From the NCBI RefSeq assembly GCF_019393635.1, contig NC_057862.1, forward strand, positions 417,367,669 to 417,431,668: a stretch of DNA of 64,000 bases, given 5' to 3'. The notes beneath the pieces are model-generated. The model searched no databases, was not told where the DNA came from, and saw nothing but the letters and a program-made list of their open reading frames with translations. The stretch is from Dromiciops gliroides. Lineage: Eukaryota; Chordata; Mammalia; Microbiotheria; Microbiotheriidae. The translations under genes were made by a program, and so were the position numbers. Below, in pieces: positions 30,505 through 41,872 of the stretch (the stretch's first letter is position 1; every line of letters begins with the position of its first letter).

Positions 30505-30575
30505 TGGTGTAGCAGATAAGAGTACTGGACCTGGAGTCAGGAAGACCTGGATTCAAATCCTTCAAATGAGCTTTC
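30505..30575 (+). repeat. MIR/tRNA-SINE fragment
   Basis: TGGTGTAGCAGATAAGAGTACTGGACCTGGAGTCAGGAAGACC. Confidence 0.6.
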
Positions 30576-30597
30576 TTTCTAAAACGGGAAACAATGT

Positions 30598-30665
30598 GCA
30601 TATATATATGTATATGTATGTATGTATGTGTATATATATATGTATATATACACACATATATATTT
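30598..30665. repeat. (TATG)/(TA) microsatellite
   Basis: ATATATATGTATATGTATG units, low complexity. Confidence 0.9.
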
Positions 30666-30779
30666 ATTGATGGACTGATTTACAATGTTGATAAGTACTA
30701 CGCATATATATGTGCCCAGCAGTGGGGATTCTTTAAGACTGTAAATTTCATAACAGTTGCTAATATGCATTGGTAGAGG

Positions 30780-31290
30780 AAGTTTCCTATATTAACATTT
30801 AAAAAAACAAAAGAATAAAACCCTTCTAATTAGATAAAATATGAAACAAATGAATTTATACAAATGCAGGATAATTGCCCTCAAACATGGCTGCAAGTTA
30901 CACAGCTCATATTAATTTAGCTGCTGATCTTCTACGGATGACCAGCCAATAGATGAGAACCAAGAAGTTCCACTCTCTTCCTTCCAACCCCAGTCAGTTG
31001 CTAGTCTCTGAGGACTGCCCCTACCCTTTAAAATTAAAATTCCAAAGGTCATTTAGGAAGCACAAAACCAATTAAGCTGACACTCCCTTTCTGTAAGATA
31101 ATACCTCTATCCCAAAGGTCTCAAATGCAAGGTTTGAAATTCCATGGTGAGAATTATTTAAAAAACAACACCACAGGTCTTAAAAATAAAGGACAAAAGT
31201 AAGAACTCGAGGAACTATTTCTTAAAAAACACAATGTTATGGTTTGTTGGAAATACTGCCTTCCAAAAGATACTTTTTATCTCACTTAAA
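30780..31290. promoter_or_regulatory. Candidate conserved non-coding block, left half
   Basis: Repeat-free AT-rich DNA with TAATTAG, GATAATTGCCC and ATTAATTTAGCTGC stretches typical of developmental enhancers. Interrupted on its right by the SINE at 31302-31448. Confidence 0.3.
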
Positions 31291-31301
31291 GTGCAATAAC
31301 A

Positions 31302-31448
31302 GGGGCAGCTAGGTGGTGCAGTGGATAAAGCACTGGCCCTGGAGTCAAGAGTACTTGAGTTCAAATCCTGCCTCAGACACTTAACACTTACTAGCTGTGT
31401 GACCCTGGGCAAATCACTTAACCCCAATTGCCTCACTTAAAAAAAAAA
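31302..31448 (+). mobile_element. WSINE1-like SINE splitting a non-coding block
   Basis: Perfect 10-bp TSD TGCAATAACA at 31292-31301 and 31449-31458. Confidence 0.94.
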
Positions 31449-31458
31449 TGCAATAACA

Positions 31459-31930
31459 ATCAAACACAAACCAATATGAGTCATACACCTATAAAAATGT
31501 CATCTTCCATAGCTGAGCTCTTCAAAAAAACATAGAAACTGGTAGGTAGTCAGCATGGAAAGGTACAGACATTGTCAGATACACTTTCTTTCCTTTGGGA
31601 GAATGAAAAAGTTATGAAGTGGGGAAATAGGTCAATTTGAATTTGACCAAGTTTTAAATTAACGGGAATGCATATAAATAATTATTGCCAGCTTAGATTA
31701 AGAGCTCATTTGTAATAGTAAAAATGACACAAAGTTCCCTACGAGGTTAGATTCTAATTACAGATAAGCAAGAACATAAACCTTATAAAATAAAATATGA
31801 TTATGTCTTCCCAATACAAGCTAAACAAATCATTGTGTAATCTATGAAGCAATGGGTTTTGGTGATTTAAATCAAGTCCTAGTTCTTCAAGATCCTGCAA
31901 GTATTGTCTGATTTCCTAGGTCAACTATAT
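31459..31930. promoter_or_regulatory. Candidate conserved non-coding block, right half
   Basis: Continues the left half after the SINE. Repeat-free, with TAATTATTGCC, CTAATTACAGATAAG and GATTTAAATC (a 10-bp palindrome). No coding potential seen. Confidence 0.3.
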
Positions 31931-32025
31931 CTTACCCATTAAAAATATATTTACGTATATGCCAATCTATACCTCTGTACACATTATATGTATTCATGCA
32001 TGCATGGATGTACGTATGTACACAC

Positions 32026-32280
32026 ATACTGTTGTTGTTGCTGTTTGTCCTTTGTTTTGGAAGGGGACCATGACATTGGGAGGTGATGTCATGACTTGCA
32101 GTGAATTGGATTTAAATGAGGGAGGGCTATGCAAAGTCACCAGTCTCACTCTCAGAGTCATCTGGGTCCAGTGGTAAGATATGCATCAGGACAACCAGAG
32201 ATGGTCCTGGATGTTTGAGACAATTGGGGTTAAGTGACTTGCCCAGGGTCACATAGCTAGTAAGTGTCAAGTGTCTGAGA
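32026..32280 (+). mobile_element. Second marsupial SINE-like family (composite)
   Basis: GTTGTTGTTGCTGTTTGTCC, then GGGGACCATGACATTGGGAGG, then GTCATCTGGGTCCAGTGG, then GGACAACCAGAGATGGTCCTGG, fused to an antisense-type WSINE segment (ACAATTGGGGTTAAGTGAC). I recall this as a common marsupial repeat but cannot name it. Confidence 0.6.
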
Positions 32281-32290
32281 TTTGTTTTTT

Positions 32291-32449
32291 GTTTGTTTGT
32301 TTGTTTGTTTTTTAGTGAGGCATTTGGGGTTAAGTGACTTGCCCAGGGTTACACAGCTAGTAAGTGTTAAGTGTCTGAGGCTGGATTTGAACTCAGGTAC
32401 TCCTGACTCCAGGGCCGGTGCTCTATCCACTGCACCATCTAGCTGCCCC
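32291..32449 (-). mobile_element. WSINE1-like SINE nested in the composite element
   Basis: TSD TGAGATTTGTTTTTT at 32276-32290 and 32450-32464, identical. The T run carries a (GTTT)n expansion. Confidence 0.93.
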
Positions 32450-32464
32450 TGAGATTTGTTTTTT

Positions 32465-33115
32465 AAAAAAATAATAAACATTTTTATTTATAGTTTTTAG
32501 TTCCATTTTTTTTATCCCTCCTTCCCTTCTCCCCTCCCTGAAGTGGTAAACAATCAGATATAGGTTATACACGTGCAAATATGTAAAACATTACCATATT
32601 AATTTTGTACAAGAAAACTTGAATAAAAGAAAAAATGAAAGAAAGTGAAAAATAGCACGCTTCAGTTTGTGTTCAATCAGTATCAGTTCTTTCTTTGGAG
32701 GTGGATAGTATGTTTCATAAATAGTCTTTTGGGATTGTCTTGGATCATTGAATTGTTGAGAATAGTTAAGTCATTCACAGTTCTTCATCAAACAATATTG
32801 CTATCTCTGTGCAGTGTTCTCTTGGATCTGCTCACTTCATTATACATCAGTTCACACAAGTCTTTCCAGTACTTTCTGAAATCATCCTGCTTGTCATTTC
32901 TTATAGCACAATAATATTCCATCACCATCATAAACCACTGCTTGTTTAGCCATTCCCCAATTTATGGGCATTACTTTGATTTCCAATTCTTAGCCATCAC
33001 AAAAAGAGCTGCTATACGTATTTTTGTACAAATAGGTCTTTTTTCCCTTTTTGGGAATGTCTTTAGAATATAAACCTAGCAGTAGTATTGCTGCCTCGAA
33101 GGATATGATATGCAC
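32465..33115 (-). mobile_element. 5'-truncated L1 3' end
   Basis: Antisense of the marsupial L1 3'UTR: CCCTGAAGTGGTAAACAATCAG, then CATCAGTTCACACAAGTCTTTCC, then ATTCCCCAATTTATGGGCATT, then CACAAAAAGAGCTGC. Confidence 0.85.
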
Positions 33116-33127
33116 AGTTCTATAGCC

Positions 33128-33208
33128 CTTTGGGCATGTGTCTGAGATTTGAACTCAGGTCCTCCTGACTCCGGGGCAGTGCTCTATACCTAGCTGCACC
33201 TACACATA
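33128..33208 (-). repeat. WSINE1-like SINE fragment
   Basis: Only the head half is left: GTCTGAGATTTGAACTCAGG to CTAGCTGCACC. Confidence 0.75.
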
Positions 33209-33289
33209 CTTTTAATATCTGCTGATAAGTAGTAGTATTCAAATACACAAATAGGAGCACAAGAAAGGAAAAATGAACAAAAAAGAGAT

Positions 33290-33500
33290 TAGAAATGATT
33301 GCATGTGACAGAGGAAAGACTGCTGGTTTGGGCCTATGAGGAATCAGAGGCCTTGGGTTCAAATCCCACTTTTGATCTTTACAGTCTATGTGACCTCAGC
33401 AAGTCACTTAACTTCCCTGGGCCTCAGTTTCCTCACATATAAAATGGGAGGTTGTACTAGATGACTTCTGAGGTCCCTTGTAGCTCTAGGTTGTGATGTT
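33290..33500 (+). repeat. MIR-type SINE
   Basis: GAGGCCTTGGGTTCAAATCCC, then CTGGGCCTCAGTTTCCTCAC, then AGATGACTTCTGAGGTCCC. Confidence 0.75.
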
Positions 33501-33539
33501 TAATATTTAATGTGTAGTCACCTTATTCCTGTCCCACGT

Positions 33540-34080
33540 GTAGGGAAAGCTAGCTAGGATTTACTTATAAATTAGAAGCTTTAGCACCAGTTTTTGGGCA
33601 TTAAGCATTTATTAAAGCATACCAAATATTAATAAAGAGAGAACACGTGGAGTTCAGAAAGTTAAGGAAAAGTCTATCTACCCTAGAGGAGAGATAAGAG
33701 TCCAGCCTGGCCTGCTTCTTCCAAGAGTCCTCTGCCACCAAGAGCCTGTTCCCAAGACAAACTGCCAGTCCCAGCTTCCTCTGAATCCCGAGGAGAGGTG
33801 GTCCATACACACTGCTTCAAGCTAATTGGCTAGCACCACCCAAATCCATTGGTTCACTGGACTTGAGGGTGGTCCCATGTTGAGGTCAGAGTCCACAGTC
33901 TCTGAGAACACACCCTCTTCGGAGTCAGGAAGGTGTGGTTTCAATTGAATTAACTTTAAGTACATTAATCAGCAAAGTCAGTCAATCAGTCAATTCCATC
34001 AATCTGGGGTCTTTGGGTGTTGGCAAAGCCCATTATTTTCTTACAAGGTCTATAAGCCAAGACTCAGAAAGATATTGACA
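33540..34080 (-). mobile_element. LTR-like element (solo, uncertain)
   Basis: On the minus strand the sequence ends with an AATAAA (33608-33613) shortly before its apparent end, and has a CCAAT-type motif (CCAATTAGC near 33819). No internal retroviral gene is present. I recall similar marsupial LTRs only vaguely; it could be another non-LTR repeat. Confidence 0.35.
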
Positions 34081-34204
34081 GATATCGGGCTGAATCTAAG
34101 AAGAGGGAAGTTTTTGGTTTGGATGTGTGATTTCATAGGTCTGGGGAACTCCTGGTGAGGAAACTCCTTCCATCAAAGACAAGCTGGTCTTCATATTAGT
34201 CTTG

Positions 34205-34330
34205 GAGAATTGCCTAAGGGCACTAGTAGTCTAAATGATTTACCCAGGGGTTCCCACAGCCAGTGTGTCAGAGGTAGGACCTGAACCTAGATCTTCTTGG
34301 CTCTAAGACCAATTCTTAACAGAGGTAAGG
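34205..34330 (-). repeat. MIR SINE
   Basis: AATGATTTACCCAGGGGTTCCC, then AGGACCTGAACCTAGATCTTC. Confidence 0.6.
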
Positions 34331-34429
34331 CTAGACAGCAGCTCCTTTAAAAACTGTCTATGGATTTTAGGGCCAACAGCAAACTCAATAAGAATCCTTA
34401 GTGTGAAATGGCTGAAAACTAATAAAATC

Positions 34430-35210
34430 TTATGCTGAGTAAAGAAAGATCTGGTGTCCAAAAATAAATAGGTGACAGTCCTGTAATACTTTGTCCTGGT
34501 CAGAACACATCTAGAGCAAAGTGTTCAGTCTGGGGTATTGCATTTTAGGAAGAACATTAGAAAACTGGAGGCAGTCCAGAAGAGAGTGACTAAGATGGTG
34601 AAGAGCCTTGAGGTCATGTCACATGGGTATCAGTTAAAGGAATTGACTAGGTTTATACTGGTAAGAGAAGGTTTAGGGTCATATGATTGCTATCTTTAGA
34701 GGAAGAGACCATAGTGGAACTATTTGATAGCAGAGGATCTAGGTAAGAATCTTGGCTCTGTCCCTTAGTACATCTGTGCTGTTGGGTAGGGCATTTTACT
34801 TCTCTATCCCTCAAGTTCCTAATTTACAAAATGAGGAAGTTGGATTAGATGACCTCTGAGGTCTTGTCCAGCTCTTAATTGTAATCCCATATATCAAAGA
34901 TTTGACATGGAATTGAGATTAGACTCATTCTATTTGGCCCCAGAAGGTGAAACAAGGGAGATGGGTGGATTTTGCAAAGGGATCACTTTAGGCTTGACAT
35001 CAGGAAAAAGCCCCTCCAAAACCTCCTACCAAAGAGAGCTATCTAAAAAGTGAAATGAGCTATCTAAGGAGGTGATGAGTTTCCTATCATTAGAAGCCCT
35101 CAAACAAAAGCTAGATGACCATTGCAGGGGCATGTTGTGGAGACAATTCTTTTTGTTTTGGACTACGTAGCCACTGAAATCCCTTTAAAGTCTGAAATTT
35201 TGTGATTTTA
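34430..35210 (+). mobile_element. L3/CR1 LINE 3' end with an inserted MIR
   Basis: CR1-clade 3' terminus: CCAGAAGAGAGTGACTAAGATG, then TTTGGCCCCAGAAGGTGAAAC, then TAGGCTTGACATCAGGAAAAA, then AAAGCTAGATGACCATTG. A MIR interrupts it at about 34715-34880. Confidence 0.8.
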
Positions 35211-35214
35211 AAGT

Positions 35215-36354
35215 TTTATATCTGTGTATTTCTGTTAATTATTCCTTGTTAACCCCAACCCAAAAGACAGGGTAGTCCTCACACTGTTCTTATTTTCATG
35301 GTCCTTTCTAACCTAGCACATATATGTAGATTTGTTGATGTTATTATTAGCTTTTACTACAGAGTTGTCTTCAGTATACATATTGATCTTTGGCATTTGC
35401 TTTCTCCATCCTATATTACTTCATATTAGTGTTCTCATTTTTCTTTAGATTTTTCATATCTGTAGTGTCTTACAGAAATTTTCTTATTTTATTGATGCCT
35501 CTTGCTTTTACATCCCACTCATTACCAAATTCATTTCTCCCTCCTTAAAACATTGATTTAAAAAAGATTAATAAGAGCACTTCAGCAAAACCAATCACCA
35601 CATCAACTCTATCTGACGGTATATGCAATATTTCATACCAATAGTCCTCCCAATTAGGAAGGACTTGACTTTTTGTGGGGCAATGAGGGTTAAGTGACTT
35701 GCCCGGGGTCACACAGCTAGTAAGTGTCAAGTGTCTGGATCTGGATTTGAACTCAGGACCTCCTGAGTTCAGGGCCGGTGCTTTATCCACTGCGCCACCT
35801 AGCTGCCCCTGTGTATATTGTTTTTGTGGTTCTGCTAACTTCACTGGATCATATCACATAAGTCTTTTGATGTTTATCTGAATTATTTATATTCATCATT
35901 TCTTAGGGCAATAAAATATTCCATCACATTCATGTACTGAAATTTGTTTAACCATTCCCTATTTGATAGGCACTTACTTTGTATTCAGTTTTTGCTAATA
36001 AAAAGTGCTGTCATTAATATTTTGTCATCTATGGAACTTTTTCTCTCTCTTCTTTGACCTTGTTGAGAGGATATATGTTTCACTGTGGAACCTATTCAAA
36101 AAGTGTGAATGTTTTACTTATTTTAAAACATAATTCCAAATTGCTTTCTAGAATAGTTGACTATTCTGCATGCCCATTTTCCCACAATACTGACTATTTT
36201 CATTTTATGGATCTTTGTCAATTTGTTGGATGTGGAGTGAAATTTCAGGGGTTTTTTTTTGATGTGCATTTCTCTTATTAGTGACTTGGTGAAATCTTTT
36301 AAAAAATTATTTTGAATGATATTTTATTTTTTCCAGTGACATGCAAAATCAATT
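35215..36354 (-). mobile_element. Old L1 fragments, antisense
   Basis: 35560-35660 (CACTTCAGCAAAACCAATCACC, TATATGCAATATTTC) and 35815-36300 (ACTGGATCATATCACATAAGTC, GGGCAATAAAATATTCCATC) are diverged antisense L1 3' sequence, interrupted by the SINE at 35671-35809. Confidence 0.65.
35671..35809 (-). mobile_element. WSINE1-like SINE
   Basis: Complete minus copy within the older L1. Duplication not clear. Confidence 0.9.
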
Positions 36355-36369
36355 TTAAAGTTCATTTTT

Positions 36370-36514
36370 TTTTTTTTAAGTGAGGCAATGGGGGTTAAGT
36401 GACTTGCCCAGGGTCACACAACTAGTAAGTGTCAAGTGTCTGAGGCCAGATTTGAACTCAAGTACTCCTGAATCCAGGGCTGGCGCTTTATCCACTGCGC
36501 CACCTAGCCACCCC
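36370..36514 (-). mobile_element. WSINE1-like SINE with perfect 15-bp TSD
   Basis: TTAAAGTTCATTTTT at 36355-36369 and 36515-36529. Confidence 0.95.
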
Positions 36515-36529
36515 TTAAAGTTCATTTTT

Positions 36530-37905
36530 AAAAATAAAAAAAATTCCACCTCTCTCTGCTTCAACCCTCCTTGAGATGGTAAACAATTTGATATAGGTTA
36601 TACATGTGCAATCATGTAAAATATATTTCCATATTAGTCATGTTGTGAAAGATAGCACAGATCAAGAAAAAACACAAAAAATAAAGAAAGTGAAAATTGG
36701 TATGCTTTGATCTGCTTTCAGATACAATCAGTTCTTTCTCTGGAGGTGGATAGTATTTTTCATTATGAGTCTTTTGGAATTATCTTGATCATTGTATTTT
36801 ATTTTTTCTAGTTACATGTAGAGATGGTTTTCAACATTTGTTTTTATAAGATTTCTAGTTTCAAATTTTTCTCCTGCCCTTCCTTCCCCCCCCCCCAAGA
36901 CAGCAAGCAATCTGATATAGGTTATATCATTTACAATTATTATCATACAATATTGCTATTACTGTGTGCAATGTTCTCCTGATTCTGTTAATTTCACTTT
37001 GCATCAGTTCATGTAAGTCTTTCCAAGTTTTTATAAAATGAGCCTGTTATTCATTTTTCATAGCACAATAGTGTTCTGTTGCAATTTATATACCACAACT
37101 TGTTTAGCTATTCACCAATTGATGGGCATTCCCTCAATTTCCAGTTGTTTGTCACCACAAAAAGAGCTGCTATAAACATTTTTGTAAATCTCTTTGGAAT
37201 ACAGACCTAGCAGTGATATTATTGGGTCAAAGGGTATACACAGCTTTATAGTCTTTGAGCATAGTTTCAAATTGTTCTCCAGAATGATTGGATCAATTCA
37301 TAATCTTACCAACAGTGTATTAGCACCCCAATTTTCCCACATCCCCTCCAACATTTATTATTTTCCTTTTTATTAGACAATTTGATAGGTGTGAGACAGT
37401 ACCTCAGAGTTGTTTAATTAGTATTCTTCCAATCAATAGTGATTTAGAGCACTTTTTCATATGACTATAGATAGTTTTGATTTTTTCATTTGAGTTACAA
37501 GTATCATCTTCCTGTGTAGGAATGCAAACAGTTTAACCTTATTGAATCCCTTATGTTTTCTTTCCTATTTACTTTGTTATGCTTCTCTTGTATCTTGTAT
37601 TTAAAAATCAAATTTTCTGTTCAGCCCGGGTCTTTTCAGGAGAGACATCTTTCATATTGAAGCTAATAGTTTATAATTATTTTGAGAACTATTTATGTAT
37701 ATCCTTTGACTATTTTTCAATTGTGGAATGTCTTGGTTTTATCTGGTGTGGTTAATTCACTATTTATTTTAAATACTGAACCCTTATCAGAAATATTTAA
37801 TGCAGGTTTTCCCCAATGATGTTCCATGTCTTATGTTGATCTTTTTCAGACAAAAACTTTTCAGTTTTATGTAACTATTTTGGTTTTTGTGAGCTCTTCT
37901 CTCCT
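36530..37905 (-). mobile_element. L1 3' region, antisense
   Basis: GAGATGGTAAACAATTTGATATAGG, then ATTCACCAATTGATGGGCATTCC, then TTGTTCTCCAGAATGATTGG, then GATAGGTGTGAGACAGTACCTC; antisense of L1 3'UTR and the end of ORF2. 36790-36960 looks like a second L1 end inserted or duplicated within it (AAGACAGCAAGCAATCTGATATAGG). Confidence 0.85.
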
Positions 37906-37929
37906 TTGTTTGGTACCTCCTAGAACATA

Positions 37930-38605
37930 TGCATTAATGCATTGTTGGTTGTGAACTGGTCCAGCTATTCTGGAAAGAAATTTGGAACTATACTCAAAAG
38001 CTATTAAACTGTGTGTATGCCTTGACCTTGTGATGCTACTATTCAGTTTATATTTCAGAGATCAAAGAAAGAGAACAAGGACCCATACATACAAAAATAT
38101 TTATAGGAGCTCTTTTTGTGGTGGCAAAGAATTAGAAAGTTAGGAGTGTCCATCAATTAGGAATAGCTGAACAAGCTATGGCATATGAATATGATGGAAT
38201 GTTATTGTGTTATAAAAAATGACGAAGGGACTGATTTCAGAGAAACCTGGGAAGACTATATGAACTGATAAAGAATGAAATAATCAAAACCAGGAGAACA
38301 ATTTATACAGTAATAACAATATTGTAAAGACAATCAACTTTGAAAGTCTTAGGAACTCTGATCAATGCAATGACCAACTACAGTTCCACAGAACTCATGA
38401 CTAAACAAGCTATTCACTTTCTCATAGAGAGATAATGAATTTAGGGTGCAGATTGAGTTATACTTTTAAAAAAACATGGCTAATCCAGAATTTGCTTGAT
38501 TATATGTGTTTGTAACAAAAGGTTTTCTTTTTCTTTTTTCTTTTCTAGGGGTGGAGGTATAGAAGGGAAAGAAGGAAAATTTTCATTAAAAAATTTTTGA
38601 TTAAA
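37930..38605 (+). mobile_element. L1 3' region, sense
   Basis: AATGCATTGTTGGTTGTGAACTGG, then GTGGTGGCAAAGAATTAGAAAG, then GAAACCTGGGAAGACTATATG, then AAAACCAGGAGAAC. It lies directly after an antisense L1 segment. Confidence 0.85.
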
Positions 38606-38654
38606 AAAAATTCTCCTCCTAACCATAGTTGTGAAAAGTATCCAAAGTATCCTT

Positions 38655-38890
38655 CTCTTCTCCTCTTCTTTCTTCTTCTTCTTCTTCTTCTTCTTCTTCT
38701 TCTTCTTCTTCTTCTTCTTCTTCTTCTTCTTCTTCTTCTTCTTCTTCTTCTTCTCCTTCTTCTCCTCCTCCTCCTCCTCCTCCTCCTCCTCCTTCTCCTC
38801 CTCCTCATTCTCTTCCTTTTCTTCTTTCCTTCTGCTTTTCCTTCTCATCTTCCTCCCCTCCTCCTCTTTATCCTCCTCTTCTTTCTCCTT
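38655..38890. repeat. (TTC)n with (TCC)n trinucleotide tract
   Basis: About 100 bp of pure TTC (38672-38755) followed by TCC/CTC variants. It produces long poly-K/E/R/L/F shadow frames on both strands. GAA/TTC tracts can form triplexes. Confidence 0.96.
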
Positions 38891-39084
38891 CTCCTGGTAT
38901 AAAGTGTTGGCTTTAACCTAATCTTTGCCAAACTATTTTCCAATATTCCCAGAAGTTCTTGTCAAATAGGAAGTTCTTATCCAATTAAATTTGTGCTCTC
39001 ACTTGATCAAACCCAAGATCAAAATTATTTAAATTATTTACTATTCTATTTTTAACTAGTACCAAATAATTTTGATGACGCATG

Positions 39085-39087
<3 letters not shown>

Positions 39088-39119
<32 letters not shown>

Positions 39120-39256
39120 GCGGGGCAACGAGGGTTAAGTGACTTGCCCAGGGTCACACAGCTAGTAAGTGTCAAGTGTCTGAGGCTGGATTTGAACTCA
39201 GGTCTTCCTGAATCCCGGGCTGGTGCTTTATCCAATGCACCACCTAGCTGCCCCCA
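39088..39256 (-). mobile_element. WSINE1-like SINE with a (TG)n tail
   Basis: Minus copy. The A-tail side carries (TG)13 at 39088-39115. GATGACGCATGTTTTG before and GATGCATGTTTC after suggest the duplication. Confidence 0.92.
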
Positions 39257-39521
39257 ATGATGCATGTTTCATAATATAATTTGAGCCCTGCAGGTGTCAT
39301 GCCACCTTCATTCCTATATTTCTTTCCTTATTTCTGAAATTCTAGTCCTTTTCCTCCCTACAAATGAATTTTTCTATTTAGCCTAACTCTATAAAATATC
39401 TTCTTGCTAGTCTTATTGTCATAGCATAAAATCTGTAAATAAAATTGTCATAGTTATTACATTGTTATGATCCAACAATGAAAAATAGCTGTCTCCGATT
39501 ATTTGTCATCATTATTATTAT

Positions 39522-39657
39522 TTTTGGTGAAGCAATTGGGGTTAAGTGACTTGCCCAGGTTCACACAGCTAGTGTCAAGTGTCTGAGGCCGGATTTGAAC
39601 TCAGGTCCTCCTGACTCCAGGGCTGGTGCTCTATCCACTGTGCCACCTAGCTGCCAC
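39522..39657 (-). mobile_element. WSINE1-like SINE, first of a serial pair
   Basis: Minus copy lacking a few bases in the GTAAGTGT region. Left flank TGTCATCATTATTATT, right flank TGTCATTATTATTTTA. Confidence 0.93.
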
Positions 39658-39671
39658 CTGTCATTATTATT

Positions 39672-39828
39672 TTATTTTATTTTATTTTTTTTGGTGAGGC
39701 AATTGGGGTTAAGTGACTTGCCCAGGGCCACACAGCTAGTAAGTGTTAAGTGTCTGAGGCTGGATTTGAACTCAGGTACTCCTGAATCCAGGGCCAGTGC
39801 TTTATCCACTTCACCATCTAGCTGCCCC
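39672..39828 (-). mobile_element. WSINE1-like SINE, second of a serial pair
   Basis: Minus copy directly after the first. Left flank TGTCATTATTATTTTA, right flank TGTCATTATTTTTTAA. Confidence 0.94.
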
Positions 39829-39869
39829 TGTCATTATTTTTTAAAAGAGTGTTTTATAATTCTATTAAT

Positions 39870-40800
39870 ATATGATTATAATGCTCTATCCTTGGCCCTC
39901 TTCTCTTTCTACACTCTTTCTGTTGGTGATCTCATCAGTTTTCAAGGGTTATCATTTCTATGTGAATGAATCCCACAGTAATCTATATATTCAGTTTTTG
40001 TCTCTGTCCTGAATTCAAGTCCCACATCACAAACAACCAGAAATTTCCAACTGAATATCCCACAGGTATATCAAACTTAATATACACAATACAGGATTAA
40101 TTATCTTCCCCTCCCCCCAAATTCACCCCTCTTCTGAACTTCCCCATTTCTGTCAAGGGCACATACCATCCTTCCCATTATTGAATTCCCAACTTTGGGA
40201 TCATCCTTGACTCCTCACTTTTCATCAAACCACACACCCAATCAATTCTCAAGTCTTGTCAAATTTACTTACACCCTATCTATCATATTCAGCACCATCT
40301 CCCTATTCATTCAGCTCCTGCCCTGTGGGGACTACATCGCTTTTCACTTGTTGTACTGCAATAACCTCCTAATTGGCTTTCTCATTTGAGCCTTTCCTCT
40401 CTTTAGTGCATCCTCCACACAGCTGCCAAAGTAATTTCTTAAAGTGCAATTTGACCTTGTCACTCTTCTGCTCAACAAACTCCAGAGGCACTACATTACC
40501 TCTAGTATCAAGTATGAACTCCTCTGTTCGACACTTAAAGCATTTTGCAACCTGGCTCCAACCTAGCTCTCTAGTCTTATTATATATTACTCCCTTTCAT
40601 GCACTGAACAATCCAGATGAACTGGACTTTGCTATTCTTCACACATAATATTCTATCTACTGTCTCTCTGCCTTTGTACCGACTGTCCCCCATGGCTGAA
40701 ATGAACTCTTACCTCTGTTTCTTAGGATCCCTAGTTTCTTTCAAAATTTAGTGTGTCAGCTTCTACCTGAAGCTTTTCCTGATCTCCAAGCTGAAAATGC
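39870..40800 (+). mobile_element. L2 LINE, ORF2 C-terminal half
   Basis: GGTGATCTCATCAGTTTTCAAGG, then AATTCCCAACTTTGGGATCATCC, then CTCTTCTGCTCAACAAACTCC, then GCACTGAACAATCC. Heavily mutated frames. Confidence 0.75.
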
Positions 40801-40936
40801 CTATTACCTTTTAAAAAATCATTTATTTTTTGCATTTATAGCATGTATATGTATGTATGTGTGTATATAGATGTATGTGTATGTGAATGAATGAAATTTG
40901 AGTTTTCCTCTATCATACTTAGCTATATTTTATTTT

Positions 40937-41111
40937 ATTTTATTTATTTTATTTATTTTAATTTTTTATTTTTTGGTGAGGCAATTGGGGCCAAGTGACT
41001 TGCCCAAGGTCACACAGCTAGTAAGTGTTAAGTGTCTGAGGCTGGCCTTGAACTTAGGTCCTCCCGACTCCAGGGCCAGTGCTCTACCCACTGCTCCACC
41101 TAGCTGCCCCC
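40937..41111 (-). mobile_element. WSINE1-like SINE with perfect 16-bp TSD
   Basis: AGCTATATTTTATTTT at 40921-40936 and 41112-41127. The tail is expanded to (TTTTA)n. Confidence 0.95.
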
Positions 41112-41129
41112 AGCTATATTTTATTTTGT

Positions 41130-41870
41130 TAGTAAAACATAAGATTTGCCTTACTTCCATTAAATTACCCTAATCCCTATTTTATGTTATAAACACACTC
41201 ATATGCACACAGAAACTCTAGCCCAGACCCAAATCTACAGCACTAGCTATAGTTCCACTCTCAGTTTTACACAAACACACAGAAACTTATTAGGCACATA
41301 CACACATCCCACAGTACTAAGTAACACCTACCCACAGCACGAAGCCCAGTTTCTAAATTAGTTCAATCACTTCTGTGCTTTTCTTTCCTAGATAGGTGTC
41401 ACTTTAGGAATACCTACTGTTCCTCTCCCTGTTTTTTGCTTGTTAAATATTTGTGATACCAATAAAAAATTGCTCATCCCTACACTTCTCTCTTTACTTT
41501 TATTTTGTCTTGTTATTTATTTATTTATTGCCATATTTATGTTGTTAGTTGTCAACCAAAATGATCTTAATGTTGGGCATTTGCTAATTGAATCAAAGTC
41601 TTTGCTGCTTTAGTATTCCACTGAGATGGTTCAAATAGGGAAATCATAGCAACACTTCTGCCATTCTGTGGTTCCTTCCAGCATCTGACCTCCTCCCTAC
41701 CCCCTTGAAATAATTGGAGATCACTCCAATCTGCAATTGTTTTGATAGCCTTATTGTAACATTTTACATGAATTCTCCTCCAAATTCTTTCTCTTCCCCT
41801 CACTCTGGGGACCACTGCAGATCATAACAACCCCAATGGAGTTTTACTTATCCTGAATAATGGTTTCTTA
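41130..41870. other. Unassigned DNA
   Basis: No repeat named. An 82-aa minus frame (41567-41815) has no recognisable domain. 41515-41530 is a short (TTTA)n. Confidence 0.3.
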
Positions 41871-41872
41871 TG

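Noticed and set aside
38480-38921. Poly-K/E, poly-R, poly-L and poly-F frames
   Set aside because: Translations of the (TTC)n/(TCC)n tract.
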